From contig NW_027507243.1 of assembly GCF_052324685.1 (NCBI RefSeq), forward strand, positions 1 to 64,000: a DNA stretch of 64,000 nucleotides, read 5' to 3'. Position numbers and translations under genes: made by a program. This document shows positions 1 through 11,438 of the stretch, in pieces (position 1 is the stretch's first letter; each line of letters opens with the position of its first letter). The notes under the pieces are model-generated. The model searched no databases and had not been told where the DNA came from. It saw only the letters and a program-made list of their open reading frames with translations. The stretch comes from Brachyhypopomus gauderio. Lineage: Eukaryota > Chordata > Actinopteri > Gymnotiformes > Hypopomidae.

Positions 1-97
1 AGGTGGTCTCCCATCCAAGTACTAACCAGGCCCAAACGAGCTTAGCTTCCGAGGTCAAATGAGATCGGGCGTTTTTCAGGCTGGTGTGGCCGTAAGC
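1..97 (-). rRNA. 5S rRNA-like gene A1, 3' part outside window
   Basis: The last 23 nt of the RNA lie left of base 1. A1 subtype with one extra T in the CGTTTTTCAG stretch. Confidence 0.8.
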
Positions 98-218
98 CGT
101 AAAAGAATGCAAAGATGACCTATTTATAATGAGAGCAAAACCTGAACAACAGACATTGCTAGTTTTTTTGCAGAACACCTTTAAGCTTGCTAATTGAATG
201 TAAATAGCAACTCAACTA

Positions 219-222
219 TAAA
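219..222 (-). terminator. T4 terminator at the 3' end of B-type units (example)
   Basis: Minus strand ACTTTTATAG begins about seven bases after GGTGCTGT, the correct place for a Pol III 5S stop. It recurs left of every B, G, D, H and C unit. It is absent next to A genes, which are preceded on the + strand by the short GATAATTAAATC flank. Confidence 0.55.
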
Positions 223-228
223 AGTCAC

Positions 229-473
229 ACAGCACCTGGTATTCCCAAGCTGTCTCCCATACAAGTATTAACCTGGCCTAAACCTATTTAGCTTCCTAGG
301 TCAAATGAAATCGGGCGTTTTCAGGCTGGTGTGGCCGTAAGCCATAAAACAATGCAAAGATTATCTAATTATAACAAGAGCAAAACCTGAACAACAGAAA
401 TTGCTAGTTTTTTTGCAGAACACATTTAAGCTTGCTAATTGAATGTAAACAGCAACTCAACTATAAAAGTCAC
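229..473 (-). pseudogene. B-type decayed 5S unit (reference copy)
   Basis: This 245-bp unit contains a 119-position 5S copy (RNA positions 1-114 map to 342-229) with 17 differences from A. Changes fall in the internal promoter: box A loses GC at 56-57, the intermediate element reads CCAGGT, and box C is altered at 82, 92, 93 and 95. The 3' arm ends GUGUGAC instead of GUAAGCC, so helix I is weakened. Unlike A, positions 58-59 are AG, so helix II pairs at 19/59 and 20/58. A T4 (ACTTTTATAG) directly follows the 3' end, where a 5S terminator belongs. Upstream TATAAATA is replaced by TTATAATTA. Best read as a 5S pseudogene that has become a structural satellite unit. B1, B2 (AAGAACAAAAC) and B3 (GATGATC) are near-identical subtypes. 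Confidence 0.85.
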
Positions 474-719
474 ACAGCACCTGGTATTCCCAAGCTGTCT
501 CCCATACAAGTATTAACCTGGCCTAAACCTATTTAGCTTCCTAGGTCAAATGAAATCGGGGCGTTTTCAGGCTGGTGTGGCCGTAAGCCATAAAACAATG
601 CAAAGATTATCTAATTATAACAAGAACAAAACCTGAACAACAGAAATTGCTAGTTTTTTTGCAGAACACATTTAAGCTTGCTAATTGAATGTAAACAGCA
701 ACTCAACTATAAAAGTCAC

Positions 720-808
720 ACAGCACCTGGTATTCCCAAGCTGTCTCCCATACAAGTATTAACCTGGCCCAAACCTATTTAGCTTGATAATTAAATCTAA
801 TAGGCTTC
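720..808 (-). pseudogene. C-type 5S relic (89 bp here, normally 88 bp)
   Basis: Holds only the 3' part of a B-like 5S copy (RNA positions about 51-114), then jumps at AGCTT into the GATAATTAAATC spacer that borders A genes. Compared with a 227-bp D unit, 139 bp are missing between TTTAGCTT (inside the gene) and TTAAGCTT (in the spacer). This copy has one extra C at 808, giving GGCTTCACAGC. C1 has GGTATT and C2 has GGCATT near its left end. Confidence 0.8.
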
Positions 809-922
809 ACAGCACCTGGTATTCCCAGGTGGTCTCCCATCCAAGTACTAACCAGGCCCAAACGAGCTTAGCTTCCGAGGTCAAATGAGATCGGGCGTTT
901 TCAGGCTGGTGTGGCCGTAAGC
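803..922 (-). rRNA. 5S rRNA-like gene A2
   Basis: A2 subtype, one extra base (808) in the 3' arm of helix I. Confidence 0.8.
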
Positions 923-1055
923 CGTAAAACAATGCAAAGATGACCTATTTATAATGAGAGCAAAACCTGAACAACAGACATTGCTAGTTTTTTTTTGCAG
1001 AACACCTTTAAGCTTGCTAATTGAATGTAAATAGCAACTCAACTATAAAAGTCAC

Positions 1056-1282
1056 ACAGCACCTGGTATTCCCAAGCTGTCTCCCATACAAGTATTAACC
1101 TGGCCTAAACCTATTTAGCTTCCTAGGTCAAATGAAATCGGGCGTTTTCAGGCTGGTGTGGCCGTAAGCCATAAAACAATGCAAAGATGATCTAATTATA
1201 ACAAGAGCAAAACCTGAACAACAGAAATTGCTAGTTTTTTTGCAGAACACATTTAAGCTTGATAATTAAATCTAATTGGCTT
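1056..1282 (-). pseudogene. D-type 5S unit (reference copy)
   Basis: A B-like decayed 5S copy and spacer, 227 bp. The last part of the spacer (GCTAATTGAATG through AAAAGTCAC) is replaced by GATAATTAAATCTAATTGGCTT. That block supplies the last five bases of the A gene 3' arm plus its downstream flank, so D units always precede an A gene on the + strand. D1 follows A3, and D2 (CCCAAACC, GAGATC) follows G. Confidence 0.8.
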
Positions 1283-1396
1283 ACAGCACCTGGTATTCCC
1301 AGGTGGTCTCCCATCCAAGTACTAACCAGGCCCAAACGAGCTTAGCTTCCGAGGTCAAATGAGATCGGGCGTTTTCAGGCTGGTGTGGCCGTAAGC
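1278..1396 (-). rRNA. 5S rRNA-like gene A3
   Basis: A4 subtype (GTTTGTTTT upstream tract) between D and G units. Confidence 0.8.
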
Positions 1397-1528
1397 CGTA
1401 AAAGAATGCAAAGATGACCTATTTATAATGAGAGCAAAACCTGAACAACAGACATTGCTAGTTTGTTTTGCAGAACACCTTTAAGCTTGCTAATTGAATG
1501 TAAATAGCAACTCAACTATAAAAGTCAC

Positions 1529-1773
1529 ACAGCACCTGGTATTCCCAAGCTGTCCCCCATACAAGTATTAACCTGGCCAAAACCTATTTAGCTTCCGAGG
1601 TCAAATGAGATCGGGCGTTTTCAGGCTGGTGTGGCCGCAAGCCATAAAACAATGCAAAGATTATCTAATTATAACAAGAGCAAAACCTGAACAACAGAAA
1701 TTGCTAGTTTTTTTGCAGAACACATTTAAGCTTGCTAATTGAATGTAAACAGCAACTCAACTATAAAAGTCAC
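1529..1773 (-). pseudogene. G-type 5S unit with internal T4 (reference copy)
   Basis: A B-like unit that looks partly converted by A: the 5' half has A-like CCTCGGAAGC and GATCTC, while the 3' half stays B-like. Two marks define it: GGGGGAC in box C (position 88 A to G) and TTTT at 5S positions 61-64 (+ strand 1579-1582). A T4 inside the gene body would be expected to stop Pol III after about 60 nt. The 5' end reads GCTTGCGG. G always lies directly right of an A4 unit. Confidence 0.8.
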
Positions 1774-1995
1774 ACAGCACCTGGTATTCCCAAGCTGTCT
1801 CCCATACAAGTATTAACCTGGCCCAAACCTATTTAGCTTCCTAGGTCAAATGAGATCGGGCGTTTTCAGGCTGGTGTGGCCGTAAGCCATAAAACAATGC
1901 AAAGATTATCTAATTATAACAAGAGCAAAACCTGAACAACAGAAATTGCTAGTTTTTTTGCAGAACACATTTAAGCTTGATAATTAAATCTAATT

Positions 1996-2115
1996 GGCTT
2001 ACAGCACCTGGTATTCCCAGGTGGTCTCCCATCCAAGTACTAACCAGGCCCCAAACGAGCTTAGCTTCCGAGGTCAAATGAGATCGGGCGTTTTCAGGCT
2101 GGTGTGGCCGTAAGC
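1996..2115 (-). rRNA. 5S rRNA-like gene A4
   Basis: A1 subtype with one extra G in the GTTTGGGGCC stretch of the RNA strand. Confidence 0.8.
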
Positions 2116-2820
2116 CGTAAAAGAATGCAAAGATGACCTATTTATAATGAGAGCAAAACCTGAACAACAGACATTGCTAGTTTTTTTTGCAGAACACCTT
2201 TAAGCTTGCTAATTGAATGTAAATAGCAACTCAACTATAAAAGTCACACAGCACCTGGTATTCCCAAGCTGTCTCCCATACAAGTATTAACCTGGCCTAA
2301 ACCTATTTAGCTTCCTAGGTCAAATGAAATCGGGCGTTTTCAGGCTGGTGTGGCCGTAAGCCATAAAACAATGCAAAGATTATCTAATTATAACAAGAGC
2401 AAAACCTGAACAACAGAAATTGCTAGTTTTTTTGCAGAACACATTTAAGCTTGCTAATTGAATGTAAACAGCAACTCAACTATAAAAGTCACACAGCACC
2501 TGGTATTCCCAAGCTGTCTCCCATACAAGTATTAACCTGGCCTAAACCTATTTAGCTTCCTAGGTCAAATGAAATCGGGCGTTTTCAGGCTGGTGTGGCC
2601 GTAAGCCATAAAACAATGCAAAGATTATCTAATTATAACAAGAACAAAACCTGAACAACAGAAATTGCTAGTTTTTTTGCAGAACACATTTAAGCTTGCT
2701 AATTGAATGTAAACAGCAACTCAACTATAAAAGTCACACAGCACCTGGTATTCCCAAGCTGTCTCCCATACAAGTATTAACCTGGCCCAAACCTATTTAG
2801 CTTGATAATTAAATCTAATA

Positions 2821-2939
2821 GGCTTACAGCACCTGGTATTCCCAGGTGGTCTCCCATCCAAGTACTAACCAGGCCCAAACGAGCTTAGCTTCCGAGGTCA
2901 AATGAGATCGGGCGTTTTCAGGCTGGTGTGGCCGTAAGC
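2821..2939 (-). rRNA. 5S rRNA-like gene A5 (A2 type), reference copy for A units
   Basis: Read on the minus strand this is a 119-nt 5S rRNA sequence, the Pol III transcript that binds uL5, uL18 and TFIIIA and enters the large ribosomal subunit. It aligns to human 5S without gaps, with 17 differences by my count against the remembered sequence. The intermediate element CCTGGT (67-72) is intact and box C (80-97) differs only at 93. Box A keeps AGCTAAGC, but 58-63 read TCGTTT instead of AGGGTC. Helix I pairs fully (GCTTAC with GTAAGC). In helix II, 19/59 is C-C and 20/58 is U-U, and 17/61 is a G-U wobble. There is no T4 inside the gene. TATAAATA lies at -31 to -24 (2963-2970). The first T4 downstream is at 2729-2732, about 90 bases past the 3' end, because the C1 relic abuts the gene. 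It could be a divergent functional gene or a young pseudogene; I lean towards a satellite copy. Confidence 0.85.
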
Positions 2940-2962
2940 CGTAAAACAATGCAAAGATGACC

Positions 2963-2970
2963 TATTTATA
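2963..2970 (-). promoter_or_regulatory. TATA-like element of A-type 5S units (example)
   Basis: TATAAATA on the minus strand lies 24-31 bases before the 5S start, the place where many fish 5S spacers carry a TATA-like box. It is present in every A unit at the same spacing (gene end on the + strand plus 24 to plus 31). B, G and D units have TTATAATTA at the equivalent place. Between box and gene all units carry CTTTGCAT, one base from an octamer (ATTTGCAT); whether this matters is unknown. Confidence 0.6.
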
Positions 2971-3399
2971 ATGAGAGCAAAACCTGAACAACAGACATTG
3001 CTAGTTTTTTTTGCAGAACACCTTTAAGCTTGCTAATTGAATGTAAATAGCAACTCAACTATAAAAGTCACACAGCACCTGGTATTCCCAAGCTGTCTCC
3101 CATACAAGTATTAACCTGGCCTAAACCTATTTAGCTTCCTAGGTCAAATGAAATCGGGCGTTTTCAGGCTGGTGTGGCCGTAAGCCATAAAACAATGCAA
3201 AGATGATCTAATTATAACAAGAGCAAAACCTGAACAACAGAAATTGCTAGTTTTTTTGCAGAACACATTTAAGCTTGCTAATTGAATGTAAACAGCAACT
3301 CAACTATAAAAGTCACACAGCACCTGGCATTCCCAAGCTGTCTCCCATACAAGTATTAACCTGGCCCAAACCTATTTAGCTTGATAATTAAATCTAATA

Positions 3400-3518
3400 G
3401 GCTTACAGCACCTGGTATTCCCAGGTGGTCTCCCATCCAAGTACTAACCAGGCCCAAACGAGCTTAGCTTCCGAGGTCAAATGAGATCGGGCGTTTTCAG
3501 GCTGGTGTGGCCGTAAGC
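3400..3518 (-). rRNA. 5S rRNA-like gene A6
   Basis: A3 subtype; C2 relic directly 3'. Confidence 0.8.
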
Positions 3519-3803
3519 CGTAAAACAATGCAAAGATGACCTATTTATAATGAGAGCAAAACCTGAACAACAGACATTGCTAGTTTTTTTTGCAGAACAC
3601 CTTTAAGCTTGCTAATTGAATGTAAATAGCAACTCAACTATAAAAGTCACACAGCACCTGGTATTCCCAAGCTGTCTCCCATACAAGTATTAACCTGGCC
3701 TAAACCTATTTAGCTTCCTAGGTCAAATGAAATCGGGCGTTTTCAGGCTGGTGTGGCCGTAAGCCATAAAACAATGCAAAGATGATCTAATTATAACAAG
3801 AGC

Positions 3804-3807
3804 AAAA
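3804..3807 (-). terminator. First T4 downstream of an A gene that follows a D unit (example)
   Basis: For the A gene at 3873-3991 the flank reads AATTAGATTTAATTATC, with runs of at most three T. The first T4 on the minus strand is in CAGGTTTTGCTC, about 66 bases beyond the 3' end. A transcript ending here would be about 185-190 nt. This is inferred from the T4 rule; weak stops at ATTTAATT are possible. Confidence 0.35.
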
Positions 3808-3872
3808 CCTGAACAACAGAAATTGCTAGTTTTTTTGCAGAACACATTTAAGCTTGATAATTAAATCTAATT

Positions 3873-3991
3873 GGCTTACAGCACCTGGTATTCCCAGGTG
3901 GTCTCCCATCCAAGTACTAACCAGGCCCAAACGAGCTTAGCTTCCGAGGTCAAATGAGATCGGGCGTTTTCAGGCTGGTGTGGCCGTAAGC
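3873..3991 (-). rRNA. 5S rRNA-like gene A7
   Basis: A4 subtype; first copy of the duplicated triad. Confidence 0.8.
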
Positions 3992-5313
3992 CGTAAAAGA
4001 ATGCAAAGATGACCTATTTATAATGAGAGCAAAACCTGAACAACAGACATTGCTAGTTTGTTTTGCAGAACACCTTTAAGCTTGCTAATTGAATGTAAAT
4101 AGCAACTCAACTATAAAAGTCACACAGCACCTGGTATTCCCAAGCTGTCCCCCATACAAGTATTAACCTGGCCAAAACCTATTTAGCTTCCGAGGTCAAA
4201 TGAGATCGGGCGTTTTCAGGCTGGTGTGGCCGCAAGCCATAAAACAATGCAAAGATTATCTAATTATAACAAGAGCAAAACCTGAACAACAGAAATTGCT
4301 AGTTTTTTTGCAGAACACATTTAAGCTTGCTAATTGAATGTAAACAGCAACTCAACTATAAAAGTCACACAGCACCTGGTATTCCCAAGCTGTCTCCCAT
4401 ACAAGTATTAACCTGGCCCAAACCTATTTAGCTTCCTAGGTCAAATGAGATCGGGCGTTTTCAGGCTGGTGTGGCCGTAAGCCATAAAACAATGCAAAGA
4501 TTATCTAATTATAACAAGAGCAAAACCTGAACAACAGAAATTGCTAGTTTTTTTGCAGAACACATTTAAGCTTGATAATTAAATCTAATTGGCTTACAGC
4601 ACCTGGTATTCCCAGGTGGTCTCCCATCCAAGTACTAACCAGGCCCAAACGAGCTTAGCTTCCGAGGTCAAATGAGATCGGGCGTTTTCAGGCTGGTGTG
4701 GCCGTAAGCCGTAAAAGAATGCAAAGATGACCTATTTATAATGAGAGCAAAACCTGAACAACAGACATTGCTAGTTTGTTTTGCAGAACACCTTTAAGCT
4801 TGCTAATTGAATGTAAATAGCAACTCAACTATAAAAGTCACACAGCACCTGGTATTCCCAAGCTGTCCCCCATACAAGTATTAACCTGGCCAAAACCTAT
4901 TTAGCTTCCGAGGTCAAATGAGATCGGGCGTTTTCAGGCTGGTGTGGCCGCAAGCCATAAAACAATGCAAAGATTATCTAATTATAACAAGAGCAAAACC
5001 TGAACAACAGAAATTGCTAGTTTTTTTGCAGAACACATTTAAGCTTGCTAATTGAATGTAAACAGCAACTCAACTATAAAAGTCACACAGCACCTGGTAT
5101 TCCCAAGCTGTCTCCCATACAAGTATTAACCTGGCCCAAACCTATTTAGCTTCCTAGGTCAAATGAGATCGGGCGTTTTCAGGCTGGTGTGGCCGTAAGC
5201 CATAAAACAATGCAAAGATTATCTAATTATAACAAGAGCAAAACCTGAACAACAGAAATTGCTAGTTTTTTTGCAGAACACATTTAAGCTTGATAATTAA
5301 ATCTAATTGGCTT
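3878..5313 (-). repeat. Tandem duplication of the A4-G-D2 triad (2 x 718 bp)
   Basis: Units A4 3878, G 4124, D2 4369 are followed at once by A4 4596, G 4842, D2 5087 with the same marks and lengths. This explains the 718 extra bases of HOR copy 2. Confidence 0.85.
4591..4709 (-). rRNA. 5S rRNA-like gene A8
   Basis: A4 subtype; second copy of the duplicated triad. Confidence 0.8.
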
Positions 5314-5427
5314 ACAGCACCTGGTATTCCCAGGTGGTCTCCCATCCAAGTACTAACCAGGCCCAAACGAGCTTAGCTTCCGAGGTCAAATGAGATCGGG
5401 CGTTTTCAGGCTGGTGTGGCCGTAAGC
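5309..5427 (-). rRNA. 5S rRNA-like gene A9
   Basis: A1 subtype, T7 tract. Confidence 0.8.
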
Positions 5428-6131
5428 CGTAAAAGAATGCAAAGATGACCTATTTATAATGAGAGCAAAACCTGAACAACAGACATTGCTAGTTTTTTTG
5501 CAGAACACCTTTAAGCTTGCTAATTGAATGTAAATAGCAACTCAACTATAAAAGTCACACAGCACCTGGTATTCCCAAGCTGTCTCCCATACAAGTATTA
5601 ACCTGGCCTAAACCTATTTAGCTTCCTAGGTCAAATGAAATCGGGCGTTTTCAGGCTGGTGTGGCCGTAAGCCATAAAACAATGCAAAGATTATCTAATT
5701 ATAACAAGAGCAAAACCTGAACAACAGAAATTGCTAGTTTTTTTGCAGAACACATTTAAGCTTGCTAATTGAATGTAAACAGCAACTCAACTATAAAAGT
5801 CACACAGCACCTGGTATTCCCAAGCTGTCTCCCATACAAGTATTAACCTGGCCTAAACCTATTTAGCTTCCTAGGTCAAATGAAATCGGGCGTTTTCAGG
5901 CTGGTGTGGCCGTAAGCCATAAAACAATGCAAAGATTATCTAATTATAACAAGAACAAAACCTGAACAACAGAAATTGCTAGTTTTTTTGCAGAACACAT
6001 TTAAGCTTGCTAATTGAATGTAAACAGCAACTCAACTATAAAAGTCACACAGCACCTGGTATTCCCAAGCTGTCTCCCATACAAGTATTAACCTGGCCCA
6101 AACCTATTTAGCTTGATAATTAAATCTAATA

Positions 6132-6250
6132 GGCTTACAGCACCTGGTATTCCCAGGTGGTCTCCCATCCAAGTACTAACCAGGCCCAAACGAGCTTAGC
6201 TTCCGAGGTCAAATGAGATCGGGCGTTTTCAGGCTGGTGTGGCCGTAAGC
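6132..6250 (-). rRNA. 5S rRNA-like gene A10
   Basis: A2 subtype followed on its 5' side by a D unit (short HOR). Confidence 0.8.
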
Positions 6251-6604
6251 CGTAAAACAATGCAAAGATGACCTATTTATAATGAGAGCAAAACCTGAAC
6301 AACAGACATTGCTAGTTTTTTTTGCAGAACACCTTTAAGCTTGCTAATTGAATGTAAATAGCAACTCAACTATAAAAGTCACACAGCACCTGGTATTCCC
6401 AAGCTGTCTCCCATACAAGTATTAACCTGGCCTAAACCTATTTAGCTTCCTAGGTCAAATGAAATCGGGCGTTTTCAGGCTGGTGTGGCCGTAAGCCATA
6501 AAACAATGCAAAGATGATCTAATTATAACAAGAGCAAAACCTGAACAACAGAAATTGCTAGTTTTTTTGCAGAACACATTTAAGCTTGATAATTAAATCT
6601 AATT

Positions 6605-6723
6605 GGCTTACAGCACCTGGTATTCCCAGGTGGTCTCCCATCCAAGTACTAACCAGGCCCAAACGAGCTTAGCTTCCGAGGTCAAATGAGATCGGGCGTT
6701 TTCAGGCTGGTGTGGCCGTAAGC
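6605..6723 (-). rRNA. 5S rRNA-like gene A11
   Basis: A4 subtype. Confidence 0.8.
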
Positions 6724-7322
6724 CGTAAAAGAATGCAAAGATGACCTATTTATAATGAGAGCAAAACCTGAACAACAGACATTGCTAGTTTGTTTTGCAG
6801 AACACCTTTAAGCTTGCTAATTGAATGTAAATAGCAACTCAACTATAAAAGTCACACAGCACCTGGTATTCCCAAGCTGTCCCCCATACAAGTATTAACC
6901 TGGCCAAAACCTATTTAGCTTCCGAGGTCAAATGAGATCGGGCGTTTTCAGGCTGGTGTGGCCGCAAGCCATAAAACAATGCAAAGATTATCTAATTATA
7001 ACAAGAGCAAAACCTGAACAACAGAAATTGCTAGTTTTTTTGCAGAACACATTTAAGCTTGCTAATTGAATGTAAACAGCAACTCAACTATAAAAGTCAC
7101 ACAGCACCTGGTATTCCCAAGCTGTCTCCCATACAAGTATTAACCTGGCCCAAACCTATTTAGCTTCCTAGGTCAAATGAGATCGGGCGTTTTCAGGCTG
7201 GTGTGGCCGTAAGCCATAAAACAATGCAAAGATTATCTAATTATAACAAGAGCAAAACCTGAACAACAGAAATTGCTAGTTTTTTTGCAGAACACATTTA
7301 AGCTTGATAATTAAATCTAATT

Positions 7323-7441
7323 GGCTTACAGCACCTGGTATTCCCAGGTGGTCTCCCATCCAAGTACTAACCAGGCCCAAACGAGCTTAGCTTCCGAGGT
7401 CAAATGAGATCGGGCGTTTTCAGGCTGGTGTGGCCGTAAGC
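7323..7441 (-). rRNA. 5S rRNA-like gene A12
   Basis: A1 subtype, T8; opens the type HOR copy. Confidence 0.8.
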
Positions 7442-8146
7442 CGTAAAAGAATGCAAAGATGACCTATTTATAATGAGAGCAAAACCTGAACAACAGACAT
7501 TGCTAGTTTTTTTTGCAGAACACCTTTAAGCTTGCTAATTGAATGTAAATAGCAACTCAACTATAAAAGTCACACAGCACCTGGTATTCCCAAGCTGTCT
7601 CCCATACAAGTATTAACCTGGCCTAAACCTATTTAGCTTCCTAGGTCAAATGAAATCGGGCGTTTTCAGGCTGGTGTGGCCGTAAGCCATAAAACAATGC
7701 AAAGATTATCTAATTATAACAAGAGCAAAACCTGAACAACAGAAATTGCTAGTTTTTTTGCAGAACACATTTAAGCTTGCTAATTGAATGTAAACAGCAA
7801 CTCAACTATAAAAGTCACACAGCACCTGGTATTCCCAAGCTGTCTCCCATACAAGTATTAACCTGGCCTAAACCTATTTAGCTTCCTAGGTCAAATGAAA
7901 TCGGGCGTTTTCAGGCTGGTGTGGCCGTAAGCCATAAAACAATGCAAAGATTATCTAATTATAACAAGAACAAAACCTGAACAACAGAAATTGCTAGTTT
8001 TTTTGCAGAACACATTTAAGCTTGCTAATTGAATGTAAACAGCAACTCAACTATAAAAGTCACACAGCACCTGGTATTCCCAAGCTGTCTCCCATACAAG
8101 TATTAACCTGGCCCAAACCTATTTAGCTTGATAATTAAATCTAATA

Positions 8147-8265
8147 GGCTTACAGCACCTGGTATTCCCAGGTGGTCTCCCATCCAAGTACTAACCAGGC
8201 CCAAACGAGCTTAGCTTCCGAGGTCAAATGAGATCGGGCGTTTTCAGGCTGGTGTGGCCGTAAGC
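8147..8265 (-). rRNA. 5S rRNA-like gene A13
   Basis: A2 subtype; C1 relic directly 3'. Confidence 0.8.
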
Positions 8266-8725
8266 CGTAAAACAATGCAAAGATGACCTATTTATAATGA
8301 GAGCAAAACCTGAACAACAGACATTGCTAGTTTTTTTTGCAGAACACCTTTAAGCTTGCTAATTGAATGTAAATAGCAACTCAACTATAAAAGTCACACA
8401 GCACCTGGTATTCCCAAGCTGTCTCCCATACAAGTATTAACCTGGCCTAAACCTATTTAGCTTCCTAGGTCAAATGAAATCGGGCGTTTTCAGGCTGGTG
8501 TGGCCGTAAGCCATAAAACAATGCAAAGATGATCTAATTATAACAAGAGCAAAACCTGAACAACAGAAATTGCTAGTTTTTTTGCAGAACACATTTAAGC
8601 TTGCTAATTGAATGTAAACAGCAACTCAACTATAAAAGTCACACAGCACCTGGCATTCCCAAGCTGTCTCCCATACAAGTATTAACCTGGCCCAAACCTA
8701 TTTAGCTTGATAATTAAATCTAATA

Positions 8726-8844
8726 GGCTTACAGCACCTGGTATTCCCAGGTGGTCTCCCATCCAAGTACTAACCAGGCCCAAACGAGCTTAGCTTCCGA
8801 GGTCAAATGAGATCGGGCGTTTTCAGGCTGGTGTGGCCGTAAGC
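8726..8844 (-). rRNA. 5S rRNA-like gene A14
   Basis: A3 subtype; C2 relic directly 3'. Confidence 0.8.
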
Positions 8845-9198
8845 CGTAAAACAATGCAAAGATGACCTATTTATAATGAGAGCAAAACCTGAACAACAGA
8901 CATTGCTAGTTTTTTTTGCAGAACACCTTTAAGCTTGCTAATTGAATGTAAATAGCAACTCAACTATAAAAGTCACACAGCACCTGGTATTCCCAAGCTG
9001 TCTCCCATACAAGTATTAACCTGGCCTAAACCTATTTAGCTTCCTAGGTCAAATGAAATCGGGCGTTTTCAGGCTGGTGTGGCCGTAAGCCATAAAACAA
9101 TGCAAAGATGATCTAATTATAACAAGAGCAAAACCTGAACAACAGAAATTGCTAGTTTTTTTGCAGAACACATTTAAGCTTGATAATTAAATCTAATT

Positions 9199-9317
9199 GG
9201 CTTACAGCACCTGGTATTCCCAGGTGGTCTCCCATCCAAGTACTAACCAGGCCCAAACGAGCTTAGCTTCCGAGGTCAAATGAGATCGGGCGTTTTCAGG
9301 CTGGTGTGGCCGTAAGC
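9199..9317 (-). rRNA. 5S rRNA-like gene A15
   Basis: A4 subtype; D1 unit directly 3'. Confidence 0.8.
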
Positions 9318-9916
9318 CGTAAAAGAATGCAAAGATGACCTATTTATAATGAGAGCAAAACCTGAACAACAGACATTGCTAGTTTGTTTTGCAGAACACC
9401 TTTAAGCTTGCTAATTGAATGTAAATAGCAACTCAACTATAAAAGTCACACAGCACCTGGTATTCCCAAGCTGTCCCCCATACAAGTATTAACCTGGCCA
9501 AAACCTATTTAGCTTCCGAGGTCAAATGAGATCGGGCGTTTTCAGGCTGGTGTGGCCGCAAGCCATAAAACAATGCAAAGATTATCTAATTATAACAAGA
9601 GCAAAACCTGAACAACAGAAATTGCTAGTTTTTTTGCAGAACACATTTAAGCTTGCTAATTGAATGTAAACAGCAACTCAACTATAAAAGTCACACAGCA
9701 CCTGGTATTCCCAAGCTGTCTCCCATACAAGTATTAACCTGGCCCAAACCTATTTAGCTTCCTAGGTCAAATGAGATCGGGCGTTTTCAGGCTGGTGTGG
9801 CCGTAAGCCATAAAACAATGCAAAGATTATCTAATTATAACAAGAGCAAAACCTGAACAACAGAAATTGCTAGTTTTTTTGCAGAACACATTTAAGCTTG
9901 ATAATTAAATCTAATT

Positions 9917-10035
9917 GGCTTACAGCACCTGGTATTCCCAGGTGGTCTCCCATCCAAGTACTAACCAGGCCCAAACGAGCTTAGCTTCCGAGGTCAAATG
10001 AGATCGGGCGTTTTCAGGCTGGTGTGGCCGTAAGC
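9917..10035 (-). rRNA. 5S rRNA-like gene A16
   Basis: A1 subtype, T8. Confidence 0.8.
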
Positions 10036-10740
10036 CGTAAAAGAATGCAAAGATGACCTATTTATAATGAGAGCAAAACCTGAACAACAGACATTGCTAG
10101 TTTTTTTTGCAGAACACCTTTAAGCTTGCTAATTGAATGTAAATAGCAACTCAACTATAAAAGTCACACAGCACCTGGTATTCCCAAGCTGTCTCCCATA
10201 CAAGTATTAACCTGGCCTAAACCTATTTAGCTTCCTAGGTCAAATGAAATCGGGCGTTTTCAGGCTGGTGTGGCCGTAAGCCATAAAACAATGCAAAGAT
10301 TATCTAATTATAACAAGAGCAAAACCTGAACAACAGAAATTGCTAGTTTTTTTGCAGAACACATTTAAGCTTGCTAATTGAATGTAAACAGCAACTCAAC
10401 TATAAAAGTCACACAGCACCTGGTATTCCCAAGCTGTCTCCCATACAAGTATTAACCTGGCCTAAACCTATTTAGCTTCCTAGGTCAAATGAAATCGGGC
10501 GTTTTCAGGCTGGTGTGGCCGTAAGCCATAAAACAATGCAAAGATTATCTAATTATAACAAGAACAAAACCTGAACAACAGAAATTGCTAGTTTTTTTGC
10601 AGAACACATTTAAGCTTGCTAATTGAATGTAAACAGCAACTCAACTATAAAAGTCACACAGCACCTGGTATTCCCAAGCTGTCTCCCATACAAGTATTAA
10701 CCTGGCCCAAACCTATTTAGCTTGATAATTAAATCTAATA

Positions 10741-10859
10741 GGCTTACAGCACCTGGTATTCCCAGGTGGTCTCCCATCCAAGTACTAACCAGGCCCAAAC
10801 GAGCTTAGCTTCCGAGGTCAAATGAGATCGGGCGTTTTCAGGCTGGTGTGGCCGTAAGC
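10741..10859 (-). rRNA. 5S rRNA-like gene A17
   Basis: A2 subtype. Confidence 0.8.
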
Positions 10860-11319
10860 CGTAAAACAATGCAAAGATGACCTATTTATAATGAGAGCAA
10901 AACCTGAACAACAGACATTGCTAGTTTTTTTTGCAGAACACCTTTAAGCTTGCTAATTGAATGTAAATAGCAACTCAACTATAAAAGTCACACAGCACCT
11001 GGTATTCCCAAGCTGTCTCCCATACAAGTATTAACCTGGCCTAAACCTATTTAGCTTCCTAGGTCAAATGAAATCGGGCGTTTTCAGGCTGGTGTGGCCG
11101 TAAGCCATAAAACAATGCAAAGATGATCTAATTATAACAAGAGCAAAACCTGAACAACAGAAATTGCTAGTTTTTTTGCAGAACACATTTAAGCTTGCTA
11201 ATTGAATGTAAACAGCAACTCAACTATAAAAGTCACACAGCACCTGGCATTCCCAAGCTGTCTCCCATACAAGTATTAACCTGGCCCAAACCTATTTAGC
11301 TTGATAATTAAATCTAATA

Positions 11320-11438
11320 GGCTTACAGCACCTGGTATTCCCAGGTGGTCTCCCATCCAAGTACTAACCAGGCCCAAACGAGCTTAGCTTCCGAGGTCAA
11401 ATGAGATCGGGCGTTTTCAGGCTGGTGTGGCCGTAAGC
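11320..11438 (-). rRNA. 5S rRNA-like gene A18
   Basis: A3 subtype. Confidence 0.8.

Larger units (their letters stand above)
1..2000 (-). repeat. HOR copy 1 (left end cut, short form)
   Basis: Units: A1 (from base 1), B1 229, B2 474, C1 720, A2 809, D 1056, A4 1283, G 1529, D2 1774. It lacks B3-C2-A3, so a GATGATC-marked D follows A2. There are extra bases at the T run near 72, a G at 561, and a C at 808. Confidence 0.9.
2001..5313 (-). repeat. HOR copy 2 (long, extra A4-G-D2)
   Basis: Units: A1 2001, B1 2248, B2 2493, C1 2738, A2 2826, B3 3072, C2 3317, A3 3405, D1 3651, A4 3878, G 4124, D2 4369, A4 4596, G 4842, D2 5087. The first A has an extra C in GGCCCCAAAC. Confidence 0.9.
5314..7327 (-). 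repeat. HOR copy 3 (short form, 2,014 bp)
   Basis: Units: A1 5314 (T7), B1 5559, B2 5804, C1 6049, A2 6137, D 6383, A4 6610, G 6856, D2 7101. The 579-bp A/B3/C2 step is missing, as in copies 1, 6, 14, 17 and 22. Confidence 0.9.
7328..9921 (-). repeat. HOR copy 4 (complete 12-unit, 2,594 bp)
   Basis: Type copy of the HOR. Units: A1 7328, B1 7574, B2 7819, C1 8064, A2 8152, B3 8398, C2 8643, A3 8731, D1 8977, A4 9204, G 9450, D2 9695. Unit lengths 246, 245, 245, 88, 246, 245, 88, 246, 227, 246, 245 and 227 sum to 2,594. Confidence 0.92.
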